From the NCBI GenBank assembly GCA_946886805.1, contig CAMPJM010000060.1:1-12666 (forward strand): a stretch of 12,666 nucleotides of DNA, given 5' to 3'. Both the position numbers and the translations under genes were made by a program. The DNA comes from an uncultured Flammeovirgaceae bacterium. GTDB taxonomy: Bacteria; Bacteroidota; Bacteroidia; Cytophagales; Cyclobacteriaceae. Shown one piece after another: positions 7,474 to 12,666 of the stretch. The notes beneath the pieces are model-generated. The model made no database searches. It was not told where the DNA came from and worked only from the letters and a program-made list of their open reading frames with translations. Position 1 is the stretch's first letter; every line of letters starts with the position of its first letter.

Positions 7474-8309
7474 GCACGGGAATCCCATCCTTCCAAAAAT
7501 CCATGGAAGGTGCCTTTCATATATTTCAGTGTTTTTTGGCCCCTTTCTGTTTATTTCATGAACCCTGACTTGCATAGGGCAGGGCATCCCTTTTGGAGGT
7601 CATTTAAACCTGATCTGTATTTTCCTGTCCAGTAGCCTGTTTATTGGACAGGGGTTTATGTTTGCAAAGACCAGCATGTTCCTTATCCTTTCACTTATTT
7701 TCAGGATAGTTGTTTTACCTGCCAGCAGCTTTTTTATTGTCTTTGCCAACAGGGTCAGCTGTTCGATCAGGTGGGCGATCTGTATGCACTGGTAATAGTT
7801 TTTGACAGCGTTGAAGTCTGTCCTGCTGTATTTGTGCTGGAGGTTGTAGCCAGGTTTTTCTGTGTGTTGAAGCCCTCGTTTTCGATCTTCCAGCGCGCCC
7901 GGTTTTCGCGAGTTTTGCGGCCCCGGCGATATCCTCTTTCCATGTTGGTGATCCAGGAGAACCTGTTGCCAGTACCTCCAGGAGAGCCGGTGCCCCCCTG
8001 TTGCAGGTCGTTGAGGTAGATCAGGGCACCCCTTTTTGGTTTTCCCCGCCCTCCTGTCCGGCCTCAGGGATATCTCTTCGTTCAGGTCTTTGAGCACGCC
8101 TTCCTTGACCACAAGCATATAGTCCCACGGGCAGGCCCTGCAGATGTCCATCACGGGGGCATTGGCATAGAGCGCATCGGCCACGATGACCATGGGCAGC
8201 CGGGGGTAGAGTTCCTTTAGCCTGACGGACAGCCGCTTAAAGGCATTGAGTTCACAGTCCTGCTTGTCGTGCTGCCCCCCTTCGTTGTTCTCCAGCCACA
8301 CACTGGCCT
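7474..8309 (-). mobile_element. Remnant of an insertion sequence with an IS4-like DDE transposase
   Basis: The segment is GC-rich compared with both flanks and contains a damaged transposase gene on the minus strand. Its left limit is estimated: the change from gene-like AT-rich sequence occurs near 7474, and the stretch 7474-7599 is noncoding with small inverted repeats (CCTTCC...GGAAGG around 7490-7515). The right limit at about 8309 is sharp, where the transposase stops and the DUF305 signal peptide begins. The transposase N-terminal half is missing, so the element has lost its right end; no matching terminal inverted repeats or target-site duplication could be found. Confidence 0.75.
7600..8308 (-). 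pseudogene. IS4-like transposase, N-terminus missing and internally frameshifted
   Basis: Reading from 8308 leftwards, the frame gives SVWLENNEGGQHDKQDCELN, then a middle catalytic-Asp region (LPMVIVADALYANAPVMDIC). A frameshift occurs near 8030: the family-like sequence YLNDLQQGG to RARWKIENEGFNTQKN lies in another frame. A one-base loss near 7845-7855 then returns it to the first frame for YNLQHKYSRTDFNAVKNYYQ up to the stop at 7600. The first Asp (VADALY) and the Glu segment (RARWKIENEGFN, a YREK-like motif) are visible; the N-terminal third is absent. It is inactive. IS4-like superfamily is my best placement; a more exact IS family cannot be given without a search. Confidence 0.85.
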
Positions 8310-8312
8310 ACG

Positions 8313-8924
8313 ATGATAGTGATATCAGCATTAGTTGTATTTTTTACCGGCTGTAATGACGATGATGACATCTTGGGCGTCAATGAAGATTTTATGAATG
8401 AAATGGAGGCTGCACGTATGAAAATGATGGAGGATATGAATGCTGTTCCCATGACCATGGATCCTGATGTTGATTTTGCCAATATGATGATCCCTCACCA
8501 CCAAGGATCTATTGATATGGCAAATATATTGTTTGAATATGGGGAGCATCAGGAAGCACTAGATCTTGCAAGGCAAGCTCTTGAAGCAGATCAAGCAAGT
8601 ATTGATCGCCTTGAGCAATTTTTGGAGAGCCATGGTGAACCTGTTCCTCAGGCAGGAATGGACTTCATGGATGACATGGACATGGTGATGATGAAAATGA
8701 GTGAGGCGATGATGGAAGCCATGCACTATACCAGTGATCCAGATTATGATTTTGGCGAAATGATGATCCACCACCATCAAAGTGCCATAGACATGTCTAA
8801 AATAGAGCTGAAATATGGTGTGGACGAAATGGCCAGGATGGAAGCTCAAATGATCATAGACGAACAGCAAACAGAAATTATAGAATTGGCCCAGTTCAGG
8901 AATGAGCATGGGCAGCCTGAATAG
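8313..8924 (+). CDS. Met/His-rich DUF305 protein, predicted lipoprotein with damaged 5' end
   Basis: The 203-residue frame has two DUF305 repeats: DVDFANMMIPHHQGSIDMA at 52-70 (His62-His63) and FGEMMIHHHQSAIDMS at 147-162 (His153-155). Met is very frequent (MKMMEDM, MDDMDMVMMKM). DUF305 proteins are secreted; the cyanobacterial protein CopM, which has this domain, binds copper, so a periplasmic or surface copper-binding role is likely. The start is abnormal: MIVISALVVFFTGC has the hydrophobic core and a lipobox (FTGC, Cys14) but no positively charged N-region, and the IS remnant ends only about 4 bases upstream, with no ribosome-binding site. The natural start and promoter were probably removed, so expression and export are doubtful although the rest is intact. 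Confidence 0.85.
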   Translation: MIVISALVVFFTGCNDDDDILGVNEDFMNEMEAARMKMMEDMNAVPMTMDPDVDFANMMIPHHQGSIDMANILFEYGEHQEALDLARQALEADQASIDRLEQFLESHGEPVPQAGMDFMDDMDMVMMKMSEAMMEAMHYTSDPDYDFGEMMIHHHQSAIDMSKIELKYGVDEMARMEAQMIIDEQQTEIIELAQFRNEHGQPE

Positions 8925-9024
8925 GATGTATTGAATGCTGTAGTATCCTTATATCATCAGGAATACCTATATAGTCCTTGGCGATAACACATATTAGCTA
9001 AAGTAAACATTAAACTTTTGTAGC

Positions 9025-9056
9025 AAAAAAACCGGACACCAACTACTGGTGCCCGG
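9025..9056 (-). terminator. Rho-independent terminator of tatA
   Basis: Read on the minus strand, CCGG-G-CACCA and TGGTG-T-CCGG pair (plus-strand bases 9032-9056) around a 5-base loop, followed by a run of seven T. It lies about 55 bases after the tatA stop. It is a strong stem of 9 pairs with one mismatch. On the plus strand no T-run follows, so it does not serve the DUF305 gene. Confidence 0.85.
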
Positions 9057-9111
9057 CTAAATCAAAATTTACCAAGAAAAAACTATTCCATAAAACAGGT
9101 TGTATTATTTT

Positions 9112-9324
9112 TTACCCTTTGGTTTTTTCATTTGGTTCCTCTCCTTCTTTCTCTATTTCCTTCTTGATTTCATTTGTGGCATCTTTAAACTCCCTGATGC
9201 CTTTCCCTAGGCCACGGGCCATTTCAGGTATCCGTTTGGCCCCAAAGAAAAAGAAGAATGCTACCAGGATCAACAAAACCTCCTGGCTCCCTAATCCTCC
9301 TATGAATATTAATATTGACTGCAT
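9112..9324 (-). CDS. tatA: Twin-arginine translocase subunit TatA/E
   Basis: The 70-residue protein has one membrane helix (EVLLILVAFFFFFG, about 14-27), then the classic hinge and amphipathic helix FGAKRIPEMARGLGKGIREFK, and a charged tail rich in Glu and Lys. These features define TatA/TatE, which forms the membrane passage for folded proteins carrying twin-arginine signals, together with TatC. It is intact. No tatC or tatB is visible in the window. Its start lies 36 bases after the stop of the broken HMA-like gene on the same strand, so they probably share a transcript that ends at the terminator at 9025-9056. A single TatA is common in Bacteroidota, but here it could be an accessory copy carried with metal genes. 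Confidence 0.93.
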   Translation of the reverse strand: MQSILIFIGGLGSQEVLLILVAFFFFFGAKRIPEMARGLGKGIREFKDATNEIKKEIEKEGEEPNEKTKG

Positions 9325-9360
9325 GATTTTTTAAAATATAAATTGAAAATTAAATTTAAG

Positions 9361-9629
9361 TTATCCAAATATTGTGTTTGTGACAGCGTGGAAACCGATT
9401 TTCCTGACCGCATCCTGTACTTCTTTTACCGATACAGGCGTTTTGGTTAGAATGGTAATCTCACGAGGGTATACTGTATTATTAAATAATACCGTTTCTA
9501 TGCCATTTATTTCTTTTAACCTTTTCAAAACCTTTTCAAAACCTTTTCAAATTCTTGTTGACTGCTAATGCCAATGCAAAAGGTTTTACCCGTTTTTCCG
9601 GGCAAAATATTTTCCGATATAAAACTCAT
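9361..9629 (-). pseudogene. HMA-like small protein gene interrupted by an 11-bp tandem duplication
   Basis: From ATG at 9629 the frame reads MSFISENILPGKTGKTFCIG, then SSQQEFEKVLKRF and a stop. If one copy of the 11-base repeat is removed, the frame continues VLKRLKEINGIETVLFNN, TVYPREITILTKTPVSVKEV and ends GFHAVTNTIFG at the TAA 9361-9363, giving 85 residues. The predicted beta-alpha-beta-beta-alpha-beta order, with V..VQDAVRKIGFHAV at the end, resembles heavy-metal-associated (HMA) domains. However, the metal-binding CxxC is absent, so it may not bind metal. It precedes tatA by 36 bases. A reversible slip in the repeat could restore the frame, so the gene may be phase-variable rather than dead. 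Confidence 0.75.
9520..9551. repeat. 11-bp tandem repeat, 2.9 copies
   Basis: CCTTTTCAAAA is present at 9520-9530 and 9531-9541, and a third copy at 9542-9551 lacks one final base. The gene reading across it on the minus strand (Lys, Val, Leu, Phe-rich codons) is in frame only if one 11-base unit is removed. The unit length is not a multiple of three, so each gain or loss switches the frame. Confidence 0.95.
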
Positions 9630-9662
9630 GGTGATTGTTCTTTTAAATAAATACAATAAAAA

Positions 9663-9702
9663 GCATTAAGAATAGGGGCATTAAACTATTTCAGCTTAAT
9701 GC
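9663..9702 (-). terminator. Probable terminator hairpin after the small lipoprotein gene
   Basis: On the minus strand GCATTAAG (plus bases 9695-9702) pairs with CTTAATGC (9663-9670), and TTTTTATT follows. The loop is long (24 bases), and an alternative inner stem pairs GCATTAA with TTAATGC and adds GGG/CCC (up to base 9708). The two stems exclude each other. It lies about 37-75 bases after the stop at 9739. Confidence 0.45.
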
Positions 9703-9738
9703 ATCCCCCAATTATTTAAGATCACAAGAACAATGTGT

Positions 9739-10122
9739 TTATATCAAGAAAGTGCAATTAAAGAGGTATAGGCTTATGGTTAAGAATGGCCGCGATACTG
9801 GCGTTATAAAAATGTAGCCCAGGTTGGTATGATTTGGATAAAAATTTATCTGGGTAGAAAGATAATTGCTGTTTTCACGGTCTTTTTCCTTGTTCTCAAG
9901 GTCTCCGGCAAACAAACAAAAAAAAGGGCTTAATTTATGGTCAGGATAAGTAAGATTTTCTTTTCCTGAGTTTACTATGTCCGTATTGACAGCTTGGAAC
10001 ACGCCTTTTTCTGTAAGGGCATCATTAGAACCAGGTAAAGCATCGCAATTTGGGAGCGCACTGTCAAGGCAGCAGCTTAAAGAGGTAATTAGTAAAAAAA
10101 ATAAAAGTAAATGCTTAGGCAT
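9739..10122 (-). CDS. Hypothetical small secreted protein, probable lipoprotein
   Basis: Starting at 10122 the product is 127 residues. MPKHLLLFFLLITSLSCC is a signal peptide with a possible lipobox Cys; I choose this start because the ATG at 10152 adds a tail before it. The mature part has few recognisable motifs (SPFFCLFAGD in the middle) and no family I can name. The last 45 residues are unusually rich in Phe, Tyr, Ile and Leu for a lipoprotein. The neighbouring frame ends FYPDKFLSKSYQPGLHFYN and has a more ordinary composition, so a frameshift near 9880 is possible. The gene is divergent from the secreted-protein gene at 10255 and lies upstream of the HMA-like and tatA genes. Confidence 0.5.
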   Translation of the reverse strand: MPKHLLLFFLLITSLSCCLDSALPNCDALPGSNDALTEKGVFQAVNTDIVNSGKENLTYPDHKLSPFFCLFAGDLENKEKDRENSNYLSTQINFYPNHTNLGYIFITPVSRPFLTISLYLFNCTFLI

Positions 10123-10254
10123 CCTTTTGCTATTTACTGCAATTAACATCATTTCTTTGGAATTGTCAAGATAATTACAAAAGGAAGGCCTCAGTTCGTA
10201 TCCAGTATTCGGTATTCGGTGCTTTTTACAAAATTGTTTTCTATATTTGATTCA

Positions 10255-10623
10255 ATGACAAGAAAACTTACCATATTTTTTCTTTCGATATCTGGATTAT
10301 TGTTGCTCGGCCATACGATCGTTCAGCATGACCATAATGATTTTCAGCAAAAAAATTCGTTTCTATCCCAGCAAAAAAGTAACTTAAAGTACTTTTACTC
10401 ATTAAATCTGGGACCCGGACATTTAGAGGTTTTTGAGAAGTCTGAAAGCAAAAGTAATAATTTGGTTTTCTTGGGCAATGCTAAGGACAAAGATGGTTTA
10501 GAATTTGACTGTTCGGGTAATATTACTTTGCAGCCTTATTATCATAGCCCTCCCCACTTATGGTCAAGCCAATACCTAAAAAATTCATTTTTAAGAGGCC
10601 CCCCTGACGGTTTCAAAACCTGA
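10255..10623 (+). CDS. Hypothetical small secreted protein
   Basis: The 122-residue protein begins MTRKLTIFFLSISGLLLLGH, a typical Sec signal peptide, followed by HTIVQHDHND, where three His and two Asp cluster just after the expected cleavage point. The frame is also open from 10219, but the extra 12 residues would spoil the signal peptide, so 10255 is preferred. The C-terminus reads SFLRGPPDGFKT; a RGPP ending is something I associate with small secreted Bacteroidota proteins near metal efflux genes, which is an impression only. The His cluster could bind metal. The gene lies 100 bases before the lipoprotein at 10723 and may be in the same transcript. No function can be given. Confidence 0.55.
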   Translation: MTRKLTIFFLSISGLLLLGHTIVQHDHNDFQQKNSFLSQQKSNLKYFYSLNLGPGHLEVFEKSESKSNNLVFLGNAKDKDGLEFDCSGNITLQPYYHSPPHLWSSQYLKNSFLRGPPDGFKT

Positions 10624-10722
10624 CAATATCCATTTTACTTAGTCTATTTTATTCAGATGCTTTGTTCAAAACTTTGTCTGCTGAATTTTAATAGCATCAT
10701 TTACATCCTAACATTCAAAAAA

Positions 10723-11049
10723 ATGAAAAATTTATCTTATAGATTTTTGTTAACGATTATATCATTGTCTCTACTAATGCTTATCAACGCCTGCTCAAAT
10801 AGTACCGATGTGGTGGAAAGTGGCACTTATGAAGGAACGGTTGATAAAGTGGAACCGGAAAAATCCGAAATTTATGTGAAGACCGATGATGGGAAAAGAT
10901 TGGAGCTTTATTTTACAGATGAAACACAATTGTCCACAAATGGGGCAACTGTACCATTTAGTGTGCTTATGGAGGGCCAGCGCGTGAGTGTACAGGTAGA
11001 AAAAGTCGGGCAAAGGCTGGATCCAATCAAGGTAGAGATCTTGGAATAA
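10723..11049 (+). CDS. Small lipoprotein with an OB-like beta domain
   Basis: Starting at 10723 the product is 108 residues. The signal peptide ends at LINAC with the lipid-attachment Cys at residue 24. The mature part alternates beta strands: SGTYEGTVDKVEPEKSEIYV, KTDDGKRLELYFTDETQLST, and EGQRVSVQVEKVG with a final PIKVEILE. Strand order and the GTV/ITV style resemble DUF5666 or other OB-like small domains, but I cannot name the family surely. An earlier ATG at 10657 is in frame, but the extra 22 residues hide the signal peptide, so it is rejected. The stop is 2 bases before the DUF2231 start, so this is the first gene of a three-gene operon with DUF2231 and CDF. A periplasmic partner role in metal export is possible. 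Confidence 0.72.
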   Translation: MKNLSYRFLLTIISLSLLMLINACSNSTDVVESGTYEGTVDKVEPEKSEIYVKTDDGKRLELYFTDETQLSTNGATVPFSVLMEGQRVSVQVEKVGQRLDPIKVEILE

Positions 11050-11051
11050 CA

Positions 11052-11558
11052 ATGGATACGGTACCTTCTATGTGGCGGACTGAGGTGTTTCACCCACTGT
11101 CCGTACACTTCCCCATTGTGCTACTGCTAATCGGCACAATATCATTTTTATCTTATCTTTTGTTGAGAAAGAACAAGACAGCGGCATTCTTGCTCCCTGC
11201 TTCCAGGCTTCTGTTGTGGTTAGGAGTTGTGTCTGTTTGGGTCGCCATTTATACCGGTGATCAAGCCGGTGGGGTTGTCACCCGTCAGCTTTGCGATCCA
11301 ACGATTCTGAAACAGCATGAAAATTATGCCTATTGGATAGGTTATATTTTTACGCTGGGGACATTATTGGAAACCTCTGTTGTTGGCCTGAAGAAAAAGC
11401 ATGTTGCTTTCACAAAACCAATCATGATTATAAGTTGTGTGCTTTTTATTTTAGGTACAGGATTTTTGATGTACGTGGGACATTTAGGTGCATCACTGGT
11501 TTACCAGCAAGGTGCAGGGGTTTATCATCCTTCAGAAGATTGTCATGAATTCAACTAA
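11052..11558 (+). CDS. DUF2231-family integral membrane protein
   Basis: The 168-residue protein shows four hydrophobic helices. The first holds the family signature FHPLSVHFPIVLLLIG with His14 and His19; the helices are followed by GHLGASLVYQQGAGVY near the C-terminus, also typical. DUF2231 members are membrane proteins of unknown function, and the conserved His residues suggest a haem or metal site in the membrane. It follows the small lipoprotein by 2 bases and its last 14 bases overlap the start of the CDF gene, so translation is probably coupled. The co-occurrence with a metal exporter points to a role in metal or redox handling, which is inference. Confidence 0.88.
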   Translation: MDTVPSMWRTEVFHPLSVHFPIVLLLIGTISFLSYLLLRKNKTAAFLLPASRLLLWLGVVSVWVAIYTGDQAGGVVTRQLCDPTILKQHENYAYWIGYIFTLGTLLETSVVGLKKKHVAFTKPIMIISCVLFILGTGFLMYVGHLGASLVYQQGAGVYHPSEDCHEFN

Positions 11559-12459
11559 ACCTATCAATAAAATAAACGAAGTCGATACCATACCACATCC
11601 TTCGGCAAAAGGGATAAGATCCACCTTGATCGGAATATTGGTAAGCCTTGTCCTTGCAATAGTGAAAGGGCTTGCCGGTATTTTCGGAAATTCGTATGCG
11701 CTGATTGCCGATGCCATAGAATCCGTTTCTGATGTTTTCAGTTCATTGGTTTTATGGATGGGGCTAAAAGTAGCTGCATGTCCCCCAGACGAGAACCATC
11801 CTTATGGGCATGGCAAGGCAGAACCGTTGGCTGCAATCGCTGTTGGACTTGCGCTTATGCTAGCAGCTATTTTGATTTCTGTAGAAAGCATTGAGCACCT
11901 AACGACACCTCACAAAGTTCCTGCACCGTTTACTTTAATCGTATTGGTTGCGGTAATATTTACCAAAGAGGTAATGTTTTGTTATGTATTCAGGATAGGC
12001 ACAGAAGTGGATAGTCATGCAGTAAAAGCAGATGCTTTCCACCATCGCAGTGATGCCATTACTTCAGCAGCAGCATTTCTTGGCATTTCTATTGCATTGT
12101 TGGGTGGCGAAGGCTATGAAGGTGCAGACGACTGGGCGGCTTTATTTGCAGCAGGGATTATAGTTTTCAATGCGTTTAATATTATTCGTCCCGCTGTTGC
12201 AGAAATTATGGATGTAGCCCCATCCGCTGACTTACTTGAGAATGTAAAGAACATTGCTTTCACAGTGAAAGACGTAACCGGGCTCGATAAATGTTATATC
12301 CGGAAAATGGGTTTTGAATATTATGTAGACCTACATGTAGTCGTAAATGGAAAATTCAGCGTACGGGAAGGGCACAGAATAGCGCATGAAGTAAAGGATG
12401 CTATTTTAAAAGGTTTTCCTGTTGTCAGCGATGTGTTGGTGCATGTTGAGCCAGATTGA
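11545..12459 (+). CDS. Cation diffusion facilitator (CDF) metal exporter
   Basis: This 304-residue transporter has six membrane helices and a cytoplasmic C-terminal dimer domain and exports divalent metals such as Zn2+, Fe2+, Cd2+ or Co2+ by proton antiport. Transport-site residues are E59 and D63 in IADAIESVSDVFSS (TM2) and H166 and D170 in ADAFHHRSDAIT (TM5); the loop DENHPYGHGKAE (82-93) matches the FieF metal site. The C-terminal domain ends HRIAHEVKDAI and VLVHVEP with the usual His residues. E at 59, where FieF has Asp, may alter metal preference. The start at 11545 overlaps the DUF2231 gene by 14 bases; a longer frame from 11488 is just the overlap of DUF2231 in another frame. A broken paralogue lies at 210-762. 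Confidence 0.95.
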   Translation: MNSTKPINKINEVDTIPHPSAKGIRSTLIGILVSLVLAIVKGLAGIFGNSYALIADAIESVSDVFSSLVLWMGLKVAACPPDENHPYGHGKAEPLAAIAVGLALMLAAILISVESIEHLTTPHKVPAPFTLIVLVAVIFTKEVMFCYVFRIGTEVDSHAVKADAFHHRSDAITSAAAFLGISIALLGGEGYEGADDWAALFAAGIIVFNAFNIIRPAVAEIMDVAPSADLLENVKNIAFTVKDVTGLDKCYIRKMGFEYYVDLHVVVNGKFSVREGHRIAHEVKDAILKGFPVVSDVLVHVEPD

Positions 12460-12629
12460 TCTTTTAAGGTACATAATCCTATTTCTTCCGGCTTAAACCA
12501 ATAAGAATTTCTTTGGGGGACGAATATGGTTTATCTTCCCTCCTATTCAATTGGTTCCCCGCAGAAAAAACTTGAAAAGTTGAGTGAATAATTTTTAACT
12601 GTGTTTCTAAACAGTTGTATTTTTAAACT
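12460..12629. other. Noncoding stretch after the CDF gene, one small inverted repeat
   Basis: No gene is seen. AACTGT at 12597-12602 pairs with ACAGTT at 12611-12616 across 8 bases, AT-rich and without a clear T-run directly after it, although TATTTTTAAAC follows; it may be a weak terminator for the CDF operon. Confidence 0.35.
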
Positions 12630-12666
12630 TTTTAAGGATATTGAAATAATTTCAATACCCTTAAAA
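12630..12666. repeat. Near-perfect palindrome at the window edge
   Basis: TTTTAAGG (12630-12637) pairs with CCTTAAAA (12659-12666), and TATTGAAA (12639-12646) pairs with TTTCAATA (12650-12657), with one A/C mismatch between and a 3-base loop TAA. The stem is 16 pairs. It could be a bidirectional terminator, part of an IS end or an operator; the sequence beyond the edge is not available. Confidence 0.7.

Noticed and set aside
7489..7515. CCTTCC/GGAAGG inverted repeat as an IS end
   Set aside because: No partner copy exists at the other side of the remnant, so it cannot be called a terminal inverted repeat.
8331..8909. Minus-strand His-rich open frames opposite DUF305
   Set aside because: His-rich appearance is caused by reverse reading of the Met (ATG) codons; they have no independent support.
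10242..10249. TATATTTG, a match to the Bacteroidota -7 promoter element
   Set aside because: It is only 5 bases before the chosen ATG at 10255, so a transcript start there would leave out the start codon; no matching -33 element was clear.
11488..11544. Longer start for the CDF protein
   Set aside because: The added residues come from the DUF2231 coding sequence read in another frame; family N-termini fit the ATG at 11545.
1..12666. CRISPR arrays, tRNA or rRNA genes
   Set aside because: No regularly spaced repeats, and no tRNA or rRNA-like sequence, were seen on either strand.

Overview
The window looks like an accessory, metal-handling region of a Bacteroidota chromosome or island. The evidence is low overall GC, weak Shine-Dalgarno sites, and protein families common in that phylum: short lipoproteins, a TatA of Bacteroidota style, a DUF6122-like remnant, a PepSY-TM protein and an AraC regulator with a cupin domain. 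No rRNA, tRNA or CRISPR array was found. A single transposase remnant (about 7600-8308, minus) is clearly richer in GC than its surroundings.

Layout from left to right. Positions 1-1270 are a graveyard: a DUF6122-like gene end with an internal stop, a frameshifted cation diffusion facilitator (CDF) copy, the first 40 codons of a response regulator, and the C-terminal half of a PAP2 phosphatase joined to it. An intact AraC-type regulator follows on the minus strand (1478-2332). Next is a broken copy of a small [2Fe-2S] ferredoxin-like gene. Its downstream ribosome-binding region and ATG now appear to open a lipoprotein zinc peptidase of the M14 type (2681-3790). The intact ferredoxin-like gene (3861-4106) and a P1B-4 type metal ATPase with SPC and HEGST motifs (4117-6024) come next. 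After these are a frameshifted PepSY-TM gene, an intact nitroreductase (6668-7297), a truncated secreted-protein start, the IS remnant, and a Met/His-rich DUF305 gene whose 5' end was cut by the IS junction.

On the minus strand lie tatA (9112-9324), an HMA-like gene broken by an 11-bp tandem duplication, and a small predicted lipoprotein. The right end carries a small secreted protein and then a tight plus-strand cluster: a small lipoprotein, a DUF2231 membrane protein and an intact CDF exporter (10723-12459). The window closes with a near-perfect palindrome at its edge.

Working together (inference): the P1B-4 ATPase and the CDF protein would export divalent metals (Co, Fe, Zn) from the cytoplasm, while the DUF305 protein may bind copper outside it. 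The ferredoxin-like protein may couple the ATPase to iron or redox state. Roughly half of the loci are broken, so the region seems to be a metal island in decay, with duplicated modules (CDF twice, ferredoxin twice).
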